A stretch of 54,215 nt of DNA, from assembly GCA_903885795.1 (NCBI GenBank), contig CAISJV010000055.1:1-54215 (forward strand). Direction: 5' to 3'. The stretch's first letter is position 1; every line of letters starts with the position of its first letter. Origin of the DNA: an uncultured delta proteobacterium (lineage in GTDB: Bacteria; Desulfobacterota; Syntrophia; Syntrophales; UBA8958). Under the pieces are notes generated by a model. That model did not search any database. It was given only the letters and a program-made list of their open reading frames with translations, and was not told where the DNA came from. Shown one piece after another: positions 16,028 to 24,514 of this stretch. The position numbers and the translations under genes are program-made.

Positions 16028-17397
16028 AAAAAACTTAGGCCTTCCTTTTTAGCAAATTCGGCGAATGCCTCGGCGATGCCGTCCTGCGTCAGGCCGTCGT
16101 GATTGAACAGGTCATGCTGGACGATCCAATGGCCGTGGGCATCCCGGAGCCGTTCTTTGGATTCTATGGGCATCACCATGTTCAGGGATTTTTCGACTTT
16201 ATCCAAGCTGCCAAACTCCTCTTCAATGTTTTCCAGATTCATCGTCGCGGTCTGGCCGCTCTCCTTGATTCTATAGATGGTAGCTCTTTTTACGGTGCCG
16301 TATTTTTTCAGGAAATCCTCGCGATTATATTTTTTTAAACTGCTCTTGCTTGATGTTTCGTCCTTCTCGAATATGGAAACCTTTGGTCTTTCCACAAAGA
16401 TCTTATCTCCAGATGAATCCTTGGAGGGCAGCTTCTGTGTGGCAAAGAAGATATTGTAGTCTTGCACGCGGGGGCAAAGGGGACCGGCGGCGGGGTCGTC
16501 ATTCCACTTCTGGACGAACAGCACGCTTGTCTTCGTGCCCGTGTGGGGTTTGAAGGTGCTCGGATGCAGCCCGACGACCGCCAGGATGCGGCACTTTCCC
16601 GCTATAAACTCACGCACCCGTTTGTCGCTTGCATTATTGAACCGCCCTTGAGGCAAGACAATGGCCATCCGTCCGCCGGGTCGCAAGAAATCAAGATTGC
16701 GTTCGATAAACAGAAGGTCCCGTCCGACGGCGTTCTCCAGTTTTCCCTGAGAGCCGTCCTTATTGAGCTTGTGCGCGAGTTCATAGGAAGCCAGCATGTC
16801 TGTCTGCTTGATATCTCCGGCAAAGGGCGGATTCGCCATCAAAATATCGAACTGGAAGGCCCGGAAATCATCTTTGGATGCACGCAGTTTGCGAATCTTT
16901 TTCCACCCCTCGTTGTATGTATCCACCCAATCCTGCTGTTTGATCGTCTCGTCCCATTTGCGCCAATCCAAAGTATTAAGGTGGAGCACGTTGGTTTGAC
17001 CATCACCGGCGATGAGGTTCAGGCAACGGGCAACACGGACGCTTTTCTCGTCAAAATCAACGGCGAAGACCTTGTCACGGACATAATCCTTACAGCGCTG
17101 CGGCTTTTCATCCATCGTAAAGAGATGGGACGCCTCAATCCCTTCATCTTCCAGAATTTGCCTCCAGACATGAAAAATGCTGTGAACGGTAAACCCGGCT
17201 GAACCGCAGGCAGGGTCGATCAACGTTTCGTTTTCCTTGGGGTTGAGCATCTTCACGCACATGTCGATGACCCAGCGCGGCGTAAAATATTGCCCCTTTT
17301 CTCCTTTGGCAGACTTGGTAACCAGATATTCAAAGGCGTCGTCGATGACATCGAGGTGGAGTTGAAAAGTTTCCATTCTTCCAGGGAGCCGACACAA
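16024..17397 (-). CDS. hsdM: N6-adenine DNA methylase part of a frameshifted nuclease-methylase (M)
   Basis: This frame carries the methylase domain: GQYFTP (35-40), DPACGSAGF (61-69, AdoMet binding) and NPPF (189-192, catalytic). Its first ~10 residues (MCRLPGRMET) are out-of-frame translation. True continuity begins at FQLHLDVIDDAFEYLV, which directly continues EEWK in the upstream overlapping frame. It is therefore probably the 3' part of one ~744-residue gene split by a 1-base indel near 17370, not an independently started gene. If the frameshift is real the methylase might still be made by reinitiation. Confidence 0.8.
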   Translation of the reverse strand: MCRLPGRMETFQLHLDVIDDAFEYLVTKSAKGEKGQYFTPRWVIDMCVKMLNPKENETLIDPACGSAGFTVHSIFHVWRQILEDEGIEASHLFTMDEKPQRCKDYVRDKVFAVDFDEKSVRVARCLNLIAGDGQTNVLHLNTLDWRKWDETIKQQDWVDTYNEGWKKIRKLRASKDDFRAFQFDILMANPPFAGDIKQTDMLASYELAHKLNKDGSQGKLENAVGRDLLFIERNLDFLRPGGRMAIVLPQGRFNNASDKRVREFIAGKCRILAVVGLHPSTFKPHTGTKTSVLFVQKWNDDPAAGPLCPRVQDYNIFFATQKLPSKDSSGDKIFVERPKVSIFEKDETSSKSSLKKYNREDFLKKYGTVKRATIYRIKESGQTATMNLENIEEEFGSLDKVEKSLNMVMPIESKERLRDAHGHWIVQHDLFNHDGLTQDGIAEAFAEFAKKEGLSFF

Positions 17398-18257
17398 ACC
17401 TGGAGATGATCGGGTGTGAGCTTGATTTTTTCATCATCCGGGAATACCCCTTCCCATTCTTTTTTCGCATCATCAAAGAGATTCTGGATGTTGGCCTTGA
17501 GCTGGGCCGCCGTATTGGCATTACGGAAGCGCAGATATTTATAATGGCCGCGATAACAGGCCAGCTCGTCATAAAGCTTTGTGAAAATGAGCTTGAAAAC
17601 CTCTTCGAATACATCCACACCGGCATTGGCGAGCACTTCATCTTCCATGTCTTCGATCAGTTGACGGAGCGACCGGGCGCGAAGCCCTTCCTTTTCACGC
17701 TCCTGCTCTTTATCGATGAGAGTATGGATGGTCCAGGGCTGCCCGATGATGTCGTCAATGATTTGCAAGCTTGTCGGGATATCGGGAATCTCGACAAAGT
17801 AGTTGGGATTTTTTCGATGCCAGACGATGGCTTGCGTCCCGTCGCTCCAAAGGGCAAGAGGGGCGCCCGTAGCATGGGTATACGATTTGAGCTGTTCTTT
17901 CCCGCCTTTGGCGGTAGGCTGCTTAACTTCGATGATAAGATAGGGAACCGTCGGCCTGTCGGCGTCGAAGACCACAATATCGGCCCTCTTCGACGTATCT
18001 CTGCCGAAGGTGATGGGATATTCGACCGTCAGGCGGGATAGGGAATAACCATAATCCAAGACAAGGCGCTGAAGCCACAATTGGCGGACAACCTCCTCCG
18101 GCTTTACCTGGATCTCCTTCCCACGAACCGGGCATTTGAGATAATATTTACTGTTTTTCTCCAGCAAGCCGGCTTCCACGGCCTTGATCGTTTTGGCGTT
18201 GAATAAACTTAATGATGGCTGGGATTTGGTGGCATTAAGAATATCTGTAAGTTTCAT
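17253..18257 (-). CDS. HsdR-N-like nuclease part of the frameshifted nuclease-methylase
   Basis: The 334-residue frame starts with a Type I restriction R-subunit N-terminal fold: Asp93 (RADIVVFDAD) and Glu110-x-Lys112 (YLIIEVKQ) form a PD-(D/E)XK site. A helical linker leads toward the methylase. The last ~28 residues (after EEWK) are out of frame. In intact relatives nuclease and methylase are one chain. No SF2 translocase gene (full HsdR) is present, so with the S subunit this resembles BcgI-like/Type IIG organisation, cutting without a separate motor. Confidence 0.8.
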   Translation of the reverse strand: MKLTDILNATKSQPSLSLFNAKTIKAVEAGLLEKNSKYYLKCPVRGKEIQVKPEEVVRQLWLQRLVLDYGYSLSRLTVEYPITFGRDTSKRADIVVFDADRPTVPYLIIEVKQPTAKGGKEQLKSYTHATGAPLALWSDGTQAIVWHRKNPNYFVEIPDIPTSLQIIDDIIGQPWTIHTLIDKEQEREKEGLRARSLRQLIEDMEDEVLANAGVDVFEEVFKLIFTKLYDELACYRGHYKYLRFRNANTAAQLKANIQNLFDDAKKEWEGVFPDDEKIKLTPDHLQVCVGSLEEWKLFNSTSMSSTTPLNIWLPSLPKEKRGNILRRAGSSTCA

Positions 18258-19267
18258 CGAGATTAACCTTTCAGCATGAATTAACTTCTTGGATTTGATA
18301 TATAATTGACTTATATGATGCGATTCACATATTCTATCTTTCGAGATTTTTAAGGGCCATTATCGAATTCAGCCTCTATCATTCACCGGACGGATTTTCG
18401 TTTTTCAGGGAAACAAGGCAGGTCTGCTTCCTCCATTGGTAAATGATAGGATGACCGTTTATGAAGCGATGGGAAACGTAGCAAAAAAATGAATTTGATT
18501 CAATGCAAATCTTTGCTATTTAAAGAGAATTTGACCGATCTATGATTTGAATTTGGGTTGGTGTAAAGTGATTCAGCTGTCGGATTTTCATAGTAAATAT
18601 TTGGAAATTGCCACAGTAATGTCCTGTTAATAGTCGAACGGGGGATTTCTCATTATCTCATTTATTTCCACAATAGTCTTACCCGTCTTGATAAAATTAC
18701 TTACTCCGGTTGGTCATTCCCACATCAATTCCATATCAGCCTCTGCAAACTTGAAGGTAACAGCAACAACTGGCACAATTCATATTCTCATTGAACCTGC
18801 ATGAGGATTACGGGTGGAAACTTGCCATACAAAAGCATCAACCGCAAATCTCACTTTCAATAAATAACTGTCCGCCATCTTGTCTAAATGCTTTCTCCTT
18901 ACCACATCATAAGCCCGACCATTGATCCACCCCGCCCTGAGATCGTCGCCCACAACGCATTTACGAGATCCGGAGGCCCATTGAAGCCCGGTTGTGCAGT
19001 GGCGATGGATACCGGCGGTGAGTCAGAGGCAGGGACTTAAAATCGACAGACTAAATTTTAAAAGGGTACCCATCTGATTTTAACAGAGGAAGCAAATTCT
19101 TAGCACAAAGATAAGCCGAAAATAAAAACCACTGGTTGTCATTTCCACAAATGTGCAGGTTAGCCAACACGGTTGAAAGGAATATTATATAAGCCGCACC
19201 GATCCGGTTATCGGATCGGCATCGGATCGGTTTTGTAATGTCAAGTAGTTGATATTAAAAGAATAAA
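18258..19267. other. 1-kb region without a supported gene
   Basis: No frame of useful length or recognisable product is seen. Composition alternates between AT-rich and mixed blocks, in keeping with decayed cargo at the far end of element 1. The methylase operon promoter should lie just upstream of 18257 in its first 100 bp. Otherwise I see nothing in it. Confidence 0.5.
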
Positions 19268-19291
19268 TGGCGGAAGTGCATGGGAATCGAA
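19268..19291 (-). repeat. attachment-site copy 2 (3' end of tRNA-Sec)
   Basis: The minus strand reads the T-loop GGTTCGA-type end, acceptor strand and CCA of tRNA-Sec; identity with copies 1 and 3 covers 24 bp. The stop codon of the second integrase lies 26 bp away. The upstream GAATAAA is also shared with copy 1. It marks the junction between elements 1 and 2. Confidence 0.85.
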
Positions 19292-19317
19292 TGCATGCAC
19301 AGCTTTTTAAGTGTTCG

Positions 19318-20514
19318 CTATTGTTCATCTTTTAATGCGCTCATGTTCTTACGTTCTTGCTGTGTTCTTAGAGCTATCACTTTTCCTTGAATTCTCCGCT
19401 TTGCTTCCAATTTCACATCAGCATATTTTAATACACTATCACGGCGGGAATGATCGGTAAGCATTTGCAGCTCATCAACTGATCCACCCTGCTCATTGAT
19501 GAACGCCGTACAGGATGAATGTTTCAACCCTGCATACATTCTTATGGTCTCACCACACGAATGAGCGGCTTTATTCCAAAGATCTACAAGAAAGTCATGC
19601 TGATATCGTTTACCTTCCATGCGGCTTGACGAATGTGTGAAATAATAGGGGCTTACGCATAAATGCAGCCTGCCAGCCCATTGTTTGAAGTCGGGATGAC
19701 AAGGGATCTCATGTATTTTATGCGTCTTGGTATGCTGGACGAGTTCCTTATTGCTGAATGACCGCCGAATGATGAAACAGTCACGCCGTTTATCATAGTC
19801 GTCCTTATGCAAAGCCATGGCCTCAGACGGACGTCTATAATGATATTTCAGCCACCAAAAAATTGGCTGGTGTTCAACAGGTATGGTCTGAATGATTTTG
19901 ATTTGCGTTTCTTCTGAAACCACATCTATTTTTGTTGGCTCTATCCCATAACGTCGTCGCTCCGGGAATTGAGGCATTGATAAAATTTTCCCTGATTTAT
20001 GAGCATAAACAAGGGCCTCATGAAGACAGTACATGACGTTAAGTTTACCCTTACCCTCTCTCTGAATGGCCCCCAAGAGACGACAAAGAACATTGTATTG
20101 TACTTCATGGAGCATGACCGGATTGACTCTAAACCATGGCTCCAAGTGATTCTTGATGCTGTTATGGTAATCTTTCTTTGTGGCCGGGGACAAATATGGT
20201 TGCGCTTCAAGCCATTCCCACAGAAAGGGAATAACATCGGTTGACTGGTTTGTGAATTTCTCTATCCGAAATATGCCGTTTTCCTCATCTGATCGCATAA
20301 CGGACAAAAGTCGATTTGCCATATCGGGAGTTGGGCAGAGAAAGCCCTTATACCTGCTTATTTTGTATTGCTTCTTGCCAATATACCACGAAACGAAATA
20401 ATAACCCCCATTGCCGACCTTGCGGAACCCGACAGACCCTTTCATGCTCACACCCCCACCATGAATTAAATGTGGGCTATCATGTCTAACGGATAAATTC
20501 AATTTATTCCCCAA
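19318..20514 (-). CDS. tyrosine recombinase (integrase) of element 2
   Basis: At 398 residues, catalytic positions are readable as Arg227/228 (YHYRRPSEAM), Lys263 or Lys266 (HTKTHK), His332 (GLKHSS), His355 (LTDHSRRD) and Tyr364 (VLKYAD). The second catalytic Arg, normally in a RH[ST] box, is Lys331 here. The protein is otherwise complete, with SAM-like domain at about 95-180, so it may be active or impaired. A start at the inner ATG (residue 24, MKGSVGFRKVGNGGYYF) is equally plausible because GGTGGGGGTGTGAGC precedes it. It lies 26 bp from attachment copy 2 and 20 bp after the Rep gene. Confidence 0.85.
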   Translation of the reverse strand: MGNKLNLSVRHDSPHLIHGGGVSMKGSVGFRKVGNGGYYFVSWYIGKKQYKISRYKGFLCPTPDMANRLLSVMRSDEENGIFRIEKFTNQSTDVIPFLWEWLEAQPYLSPATKKDYHNSIKNHLEPWFRVNPVMLHEVQYNVLCRLLGAIQREGKGKLNVMYCLHEALVYAHKSGKILSMPQFPERRRYGIEPTKIDVVSEETQIKIIQTIPVEHQPIFWWLKYHYRRPSEAMALHKDDYDKRRDCFIIRRSFSNKELVQHTKTHKIHEIPCHPDFKQWAGRLHLCVSPYYFTHSSSRMEGKRYQHDFLVDLWNKAAHSCGETIRMYAGLKHSSCTAFINEQGGSVDELQMLTDHSRRDSVLKYADVKLEAKRRIQGKVIALRTQQERKNMSALKDEQ

Positions 20515-20534
20515 ATTTAGATGTTGCCTTATCG

Positions 20535-21584
20535 TTAAAACGGCACACCCGCAACCATTGCCGACGCTTCAAAATCCTTAATCCACGTCAAAATCCGCAA
20601 TACCGTTGATCTTGACATATAAATAAAAAATTTCCTGTACTGTGCCCTTAAAGTTGCTTTGAAATATTTTCGTGCTCTTTTTGCGTATTTTCTCAATAAT
20701 CGCTTAAATAGGACCATTTCATATTGTGTGAGTTCGATAATATTACCGTCACCTGTTGATGGACTACCGAGTAACCCCCAATTTCTGCCTATACTCTCCG
20801 TCGATTCAAATCCCTCATGTTTAGAGATATATTTGCTCATGTATTTGGCAGCTTTTTTCAATGAACCTACAAAACGATAACTTTTATGATGGAGAGCCAC
20901 AGACAACGCATGACCGGAATTCTTTGTTTTTGTAAATTCTACCCATTTCACAGCAATCTTTAGACAAAGATCCAGATAGCCCTTTTGATCCATTCCATTG
21001 ACGTAATAAACCATGTGATAATGAGGGACGAATTGCCCCTCAAGCTTTCCAGTTTTTCTCCTTTTCCATTCCTTTTTCCAGACACCGTGAAAATCTATAC
21101 CTTCACGTTTCAAGTACTGTTTAAATTCACGTAAGCATCCAGCAGCCACTTTTGCTCTTTCCTTAATACTTAATCCCTCCATCACATCATCTGCGAACGT
21201 AAAATCCTGCCAAAACCTCAATGGCTCTTCAATCATGGCAATTCTCAGCTGCATATTCCGGCGAGATTTACTTGAAAAGCTGGTAACCGGCCCCCTTTTT
21301 CCAATCCCACCCCTGAAATTCGGCTCTCCAAAAAACTGTTTTGCTCTGTTACGAATAAAAGTAACTCCACTATGCACTTTCAAATGTTCATCTAACTCAT
21401 TGCATTCATTAACTTGATTAAATATGTCACTTAATACAAGCGTCTCCGATAAAGAGCCCACTGAAACATTATCATTGAATTGATCACTTTCCGGCTTGAG
21501 AGCCAGCGAGCCCGGGTCGTAGCGCTCTACGGGCGCCCGCTCGGACCTGATGAATGTTAAACTTTGATTTTGATCGACAGACAT
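20535..21584 (-). CDS. rep: HUH-type rolling-circle replication initiator (Rep)
   Basis: The 349-residue protein carries the HUH metal motif His188-x-His190 (FVPHYHMVYYV) and a two-tyrosine nicking motif Tyr248/Tyr252 (KYMSKYISK) as in phage and plasmid rolling-circle initiators. It would nick the element's double-strand origin and bind the 5' phosphate. The leader contains a 12-bp inverted repeat (21586-21620) whose distal arm includes the ribosome-binding site, suggesting translational control. It is located between the RHH regulator and the integrase. Confidence 0.85.
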   Translation of the reverse strand: MSVDQNQSLTFIRSERAPVERYDPGSLALKPESDQFNDNVSVGSLSETLVLSDIFNQVNECNELDEHLKVHSGVTFIRNRAKQFFGEPNFRGGIGKRGPVTSFSSKSRRNMQLRIAMIEEPLRFWQDFTFADDVMEGLSIKERAKVAAGCLREFKQYLKREGIDFHGVWKKEWKRRKTGKLEGQFVPHYHMVYYVNGMDQKGYLDLCLKIAVKWVEFTKTKNSGHALSVALHHKSYRFVGSLKKAAKYMSKYISKHEGFESTESIGRNWGLLGSPSTGDGNIIELTQYEMVLFKRLLRKYAKRARKYFKATLRAQYRKFFIYMSRSTVLRILTWIKDFEASAMVAGVPF

Positions 21585-21585
21585 G

Positions 21586-21620
21586 AGAAGCCCCTCATAA
21601 ACATTCCGTGAGAGGCTTCT
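21586..21620 (-). promoter_or_regulatory. leader hairpin occluding the Rep ribosome-binding site
   Basis: Arms at 21586-21597 and 21609-21620 pair with one mismatch around an 11-base loop. On the minus strand the second arm holds GAGGGG, directly 6-8 bases ahead of the Rep ATG. Folding would hide the site, so copy-number control or Rep binding here is likely. Confidence 0.65.
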
Positions 21621-21759
21621 TGACAGAATACGATGTGATGCTATACTACCTAATACATCACTTCCTGTGCATTGTGCCGACTAAGCTTAGTGCTCTCAGG
21701 GAACGTGGTTAGGGAGTCCGGATTATGTTGACGCACAGTCCGGGCTCTCGTTTTTCTAT

Positions 21760-22053
21760 CTATTTTCTAATCTCTAAATTTCCATCCTGATCTAATCTAA
21801 TATCGCCACTCCGTAGCGCATCTTTCAATTTCTTGAAAACCTTGTCTCCAATCGCGACCGCTTGAAGGATGCCTAACCTATCTAGAGATTGAAGATCTTC
21901 TAACCCAAGCTCAATAAGACCAGATATCATCTCACTTCTGGTCTTACGACCTCTTATTGCAGCAATTCTGTCAATTTCTTTAATGATGCTTGGTTTCAGC
22001 ATTATTGTGCATTGTTGTTTAGGTTCATCTACCCTTGGTCTCCCCATGGCCAC
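21760..22053 (-). CDS. ribbon-helix-helix regulator
   Basis: This 97-residue protein begins MAMGRPRVDEPKQQ. A strand (QCTIMLKP) and two helices (SIIKEIDRIAAIRG and TRSEMISGLIELGLE) match the RHH fold of CopG/MobC-type DNA-binding proteins. It is located upstream of the rep gene on the same strand, so control of Rep or relaxosome-type function is likely. The intergenic region to rep (about 175 bp) contains direct AGTCCGG repeats and potential stem-loops near 21712-21752. Confidence 0.7.
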   Translation of the reverse strand: MAMGRPRVDEPKQQCTIMLKPSIIKEIDRIAAIRGRKTRSEMISGLIELGLEDLQSLDRLGILQAVAIGDKVFKKLKDALRSGDIRLDQDGNLEIRK

Positions 22054-22178
22054 ACCTCCTATCTAAATTATTTTTCATTATGTTTATTAAGTTAAATATT
22101 GCATTAAACGTGAACAATGGTCTTGTCAAGTATTTTCTTTGTGATTGTTATAAAAAATAAATCCCTCGCCATGCAGAG

Positions 22179-22253
22179 GAGTTACCAACAGCCAAGACCC
22201 GCCCACCCTGCTTATAGCAAGGGCAGCGGGCGGGAATTGGCTGTTGGTAACTC
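22179..22253. repeat. 75-bp near-perfect hairpin
   Basis: Outer arms GAGTTACCAACAGCCAA (22179-22195) and its exact complement (22237-22253) enclose a second stem CCCGCCC/GGGCGGG and an inner CCCTGC.../GCAAGGG. It lies between the RHH gene promoter region and the end of the vsr gene and has no T-run on either strand. A rolling-circle origin (double- or single-strand) or a recombination site is more likely than a terminator. Confidence 0.7.
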
Positions 22254-22290
22254 TTTGTAAATGTTGATTATATAGAGAATGTCTGCTAAA

Positions 22291-22707
22291 TTACTGGGTG
22301 ATGAAGGATAAAAAATGCTGTTCTAAGGTTAACTCGTCTTTTGTCTGACATTCCCAAATGATTAACACGCGCCAGCCTTTTACCTTTAAATCCTCTTCAT
22401 TTTTTACATCACGGGCTTGATTGCGTGCAAGTTTTGGGTGCCAATAATCGGTATTTGACTTTGGCATCTGGGCGTCTTTGCAATTGGGATCGGGGTATTG
22501 GTGCCAGAAACAACCATGAACGAATATAACTGCGTGACGACTTGGAAAAACAATATCTGGTTTGCCTGGGAGATCTTTTCGGTGGAGGCGGAAGCGATAA
22601 CCCAAACGATGAGCCATTTTTCGGACGGCTATTTCGGGTGTCATATCTTTGCTGCGAATGGCGCGCATGTTTGCACTGCGCTGCTCAGACGTTAGTTTAT
22701 CGGTCAA
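22291..22707 (-). CDS. vsr: very short patch repair endonuclease
   Basis: At 138 residues it has the usual length of Vsr. Asp51 (GKPDIVF), His64 and His69 (VHGCFWHQ) are at the same positions as in the E. coli enzyme, as is the zinc-binding Cys/His set. Vsr nicks next to T:G mismatches produced by deamination of 5-methylcytosine, so it protects the host from the mutagenic partner methylase. It overlaps the HNH gene by 4 bp and is the last gene of the operon. Confidence 0.95.
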   Translation of the reverse strand: MTDKLTSEQRSANMRAIRSKDMTPEIAVRKMAHRLGYRFRLHRKDLPGKPDIVFPSRHAVIFVHGCFWHQYPDPNCKDAQMPKSNTDYWHPKLARNQARDVKNEEDLKVKGWRVLIIWECQTKDELTLEQHFLSFITQ

Positions 22708-23276
22708 CTCTTATCGCCGAATTTCTTGAATAGCCAATCATAAACTGATCTCTGCTCATCAATTCCTGCACGTCTGATTTGTGTTAGCAGCCATATTGTA
22801 CTTGGCTTTTCCGTCGTAATATTTTTTGCACCTTGATTACAGGTTGAACATAGAGCACGAAGATTTGATAATTCATCTTTACCGCCGTGACTACGATCAA
22901 CAATATGCCCTACATGAAGGCGCACTTTGCGGCTGGTAGAAGGATCAATGTCTCCGGGCGTTAACCCACACATCTGGCAGGTAAATCCGTTTCGGTCAAG
23001 AACGGCGGCCCTTAGGCGGGCAGAGATTAAAGGCGAAAATGAAACGCCATAATTTTCAGGTGGCTCTTCTCGTATTAGATATTGACCTGGCTTTAAATCG
23101 GTGCTGTCAAGATGCGAAAGTATAGGCCAGCCTTCTTGTTCGCGCAGTTCTCTTAACCGGCGGCTATATTGAACCGCGCCTTCTGCCGCTTCTTGTAATT
23201 CGTGGGATTCAATAACGCGGCCAATGTTTGCAATAAGGAACTGACGTATTTTTTCCTTTGAACCTTTTCTCACCAT
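22704..23276 (-). CDS. HNH restriction endonuclease
   Basis: The 190-residue protein has the HNH fold in its C-terminal half: Cys100/Cys103 (CQMCG), His121-x-x-His124 (HVGHIVDRSHGG), Asn138 and Cys143/Cys146 (CSTCN). The N-terminal ~80 residues look like a winged-helix DNA-recognition domain (residues 5-50). Sited between the cytosine methylase (10 bp upstream) and vsr (overlapping), it is the likely restriction enzyme of this Type II system. Confidence 0.85.
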   Translation of the reverse strand: MVRKGSKEKIRQFLIANIGRVIESHELQEAAEGAVQYSRRLRELREQEGWPILSHLDSTDLKPGQYLIREEPPENYGVSFSPLISARLRAAVLDRNGFTCQMCGLTPGDIDPSTSRKVRLHVGHIVDRSHGGKDELSNLRALCSTCNQGAKNITTEKPSTIWLLTQIRRAGIDEQRSVYDWLFKKFGDKS

Positions 23277-23286
23277 CAGACCCCCC

Positions 23287-24252
23287 TTAAGCTGTTGCTC
23301 TTAGTAATTGACGGCTAGTTAGTGCCGCAGCGACACATTCAGCAACTGCACAGGCTACCGGAGGTGGAAAAGCATTGCCTACTTGCCTGTATGCTGGTGT
23401 TTTCTTACCCGTAAAAATCCAATCATCAGGGAAACCTTGAATGCGTGCAACCATTGGAACAGTTAGACGCGGCATACCTATAAAGTCGCGATCTGGCGGA
23501 TTGTTTGCTACTACAAGTCCGTCAACACTCAAAGCCGCCCATGCCTTCCGTGCGCGGGTCGGGCCAAGGTCCGGGCCTCCGTGTTTCTTTGAACCTCCCA
23601 CTATTGTCGGTGCAATATCATTAGCCCTTGCACGCCACGCTGAAGCACCATGCCAGCCATGAGATGCCATAAGATCAAAAAGTGTTTCACCAACGGTCAG
23701 AGGCTTATGCTTATTTGGGGTAGGCCATTCAAAATACGGTGCAAACTGCTTACGTATAGCCACAAAGACAACACGAGGGCGTAGTTGGGGAACGCCATAA
23801 TCAGATGCATTCAGCAGCTGCCAATCTGTTATATAGCCGAGTTTTGCAATCTGACCAGACACATATTTCCGGTAGTCATCAAATATTGCATCGAGGATAC
23901 CACGGACATTCTCAATCATAACGGCACGGGGACGGATCTGATCAATGAGTTTGATGGCTGCCGGAAATAGATTGCGTTCATCGGCCTTACCAAGCTGCTT
24001 ACCGGCTTTGGAGAAAGGTGGGCAGGGCAAACCGCCTGCTATAAGATCAATCCCTTTGAATGGTGCTCCGTCAAACGTTTCAAGGTCTTGTTCAAAAACT
24101 TTCCAGTTAGGGCGGTTGAAGCGTAGCGTCTCGCAACAATGACGATCAATCTCTACAAGACCCTGATGAGTGAAGCCAGCCTGTTCCAACCCAAGCGCTT
24201 GTCCACCACCACCAGCACAAAGTTCTAAAGAGGCAAGTCCTTTTGTTCTCAT
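23287..24252 (-). CDS. DNA (cytosine-5-)-methyltransferase
   Basis: At 321 residues the motifs run in order: ELCAGGGGQALG (motif I), GGLPCPPFS with catalytic Cys77 (motif IV), IENVRG at 114-118 (motif VI), QLRPRVVFVA (motif VIII), then the target-recognition region (about 185-250) and RQVGNAFPPPVA (motif X). It modifies cytosines to protect DNA from the HNH enzyme. It is the first gene of the methylase-HNH-vsr operon; its promoter should lie in the 24253-24419 gap. Confidence 0.95.
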   Translation of the reverse strand: MRTKGLASLELCAGGGGQALGLEQAGFTHQGLVEIDRHCCETLRFNRPNWKVFEQDLETFDGAPFKGIDLIAGGLPCPPFSKAGKQLGKADERNLFPAAIKLIDQIRPRAVMIENVRGILDAIFDDYRKYVSGQIAKLGYITDWQLLNASDYGVPQLRPRVVFVAIRKQFAPYFEWPTPNKHKPLTVGETLFDLMASHGWHGASAWRARANDIAPTIVGGSKKHGGPDLGPTRARKAWAALSVDGLVVANNPPDRDFIGMPRLTVPMVARIQGFPDDWIFTGKKTPAYRQVGNAFPPPVACAVAECVAAALTSRQLLRATA

Positions 24253-24419
24253 GCTTCGTAATCTACACTTCCCTGTGGGTTATGTCAAATGTGGAGTTCA
24301 GAAAGAAGTTGATTAATTTACCGTTCAACATAAGAATTATCGAAGCAACCTGATAAAGAACATGTTCTTACCATGTGATTGCCTTCCTTAAAGAAATATA
24401 CCTGATATTATTAAAAAAA

Positions 24420-24490
24420 TGGCGGAAGTGCATGGGAATCGAACCCACCTGGGACGGTTTTAGCGCCCCACACCAGATTTGAAGTCTGGT
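24420..24490 (-). pseudogene. 3' half of tRNA-Sec (selC), attachment-site copy 3
   Basis: The minus strand reads the anticodon stem-loop CCAGA-CTTCAAA-TCTGG (anticodon TCA), the long variable arm, T-arm, acceptor strand and encoded CCA of a selenocysteine tRNA. The 5' half (GGAAG, D-arm) is absent: the integrase gene begins instead. This is the duplicated 3' portion carried by an integrated element. The intact selC should lie farther along or outside the window, because no 5' half is found. Confidence 0.85.
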
Positions 24491-24514
24491 TAGTTTTAGT
24501 ATTTTGTCACGTCT

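Larger units (their letters stand above)
1409..19267. mobile_element. integrative element 1 in tRNA-Sec (about 17.9 kb)
   Basis: The element is bounded by two same-orientation copies of the tRNA-Sec 3' end. It holds an integrase at the left boundary, a primase/helicase replication gene, small regulators, structured gene-less DNA, an HD/metallopeptidase cassette and a restriction-modification locus. No conjugation genes are visible, so it would be an integrative mobilizable element or phage satellite rather than an ICE. Boundaries are inferred from the repeats; excision has not been observed. Confidence 0.65.
19268..24419. mobile_element. integrative element 2 in tRNA-Sec (about 5.2 kb)
   Basis: This compact element lies between tRNA-Sec repeats at 19268 and 24420. 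All genes run on the minus strand: methylase, HNH nuclease, Vsr, RHH regulator, HUH Rep, integrase. It has replication and integration but no transfer or capsid genes, so it would move as a satellite or mobilizable plasmid-like element. Confidence 0.7.

Noticed and set aside
17253-17397. Programmed ribosomal frameshift joining nuclease and methylase
   Set aside because: No canonical slippery heptamer is in phase at the junction (TGG AAA CTT TTC). A mutation or sequencing indel explains it better.
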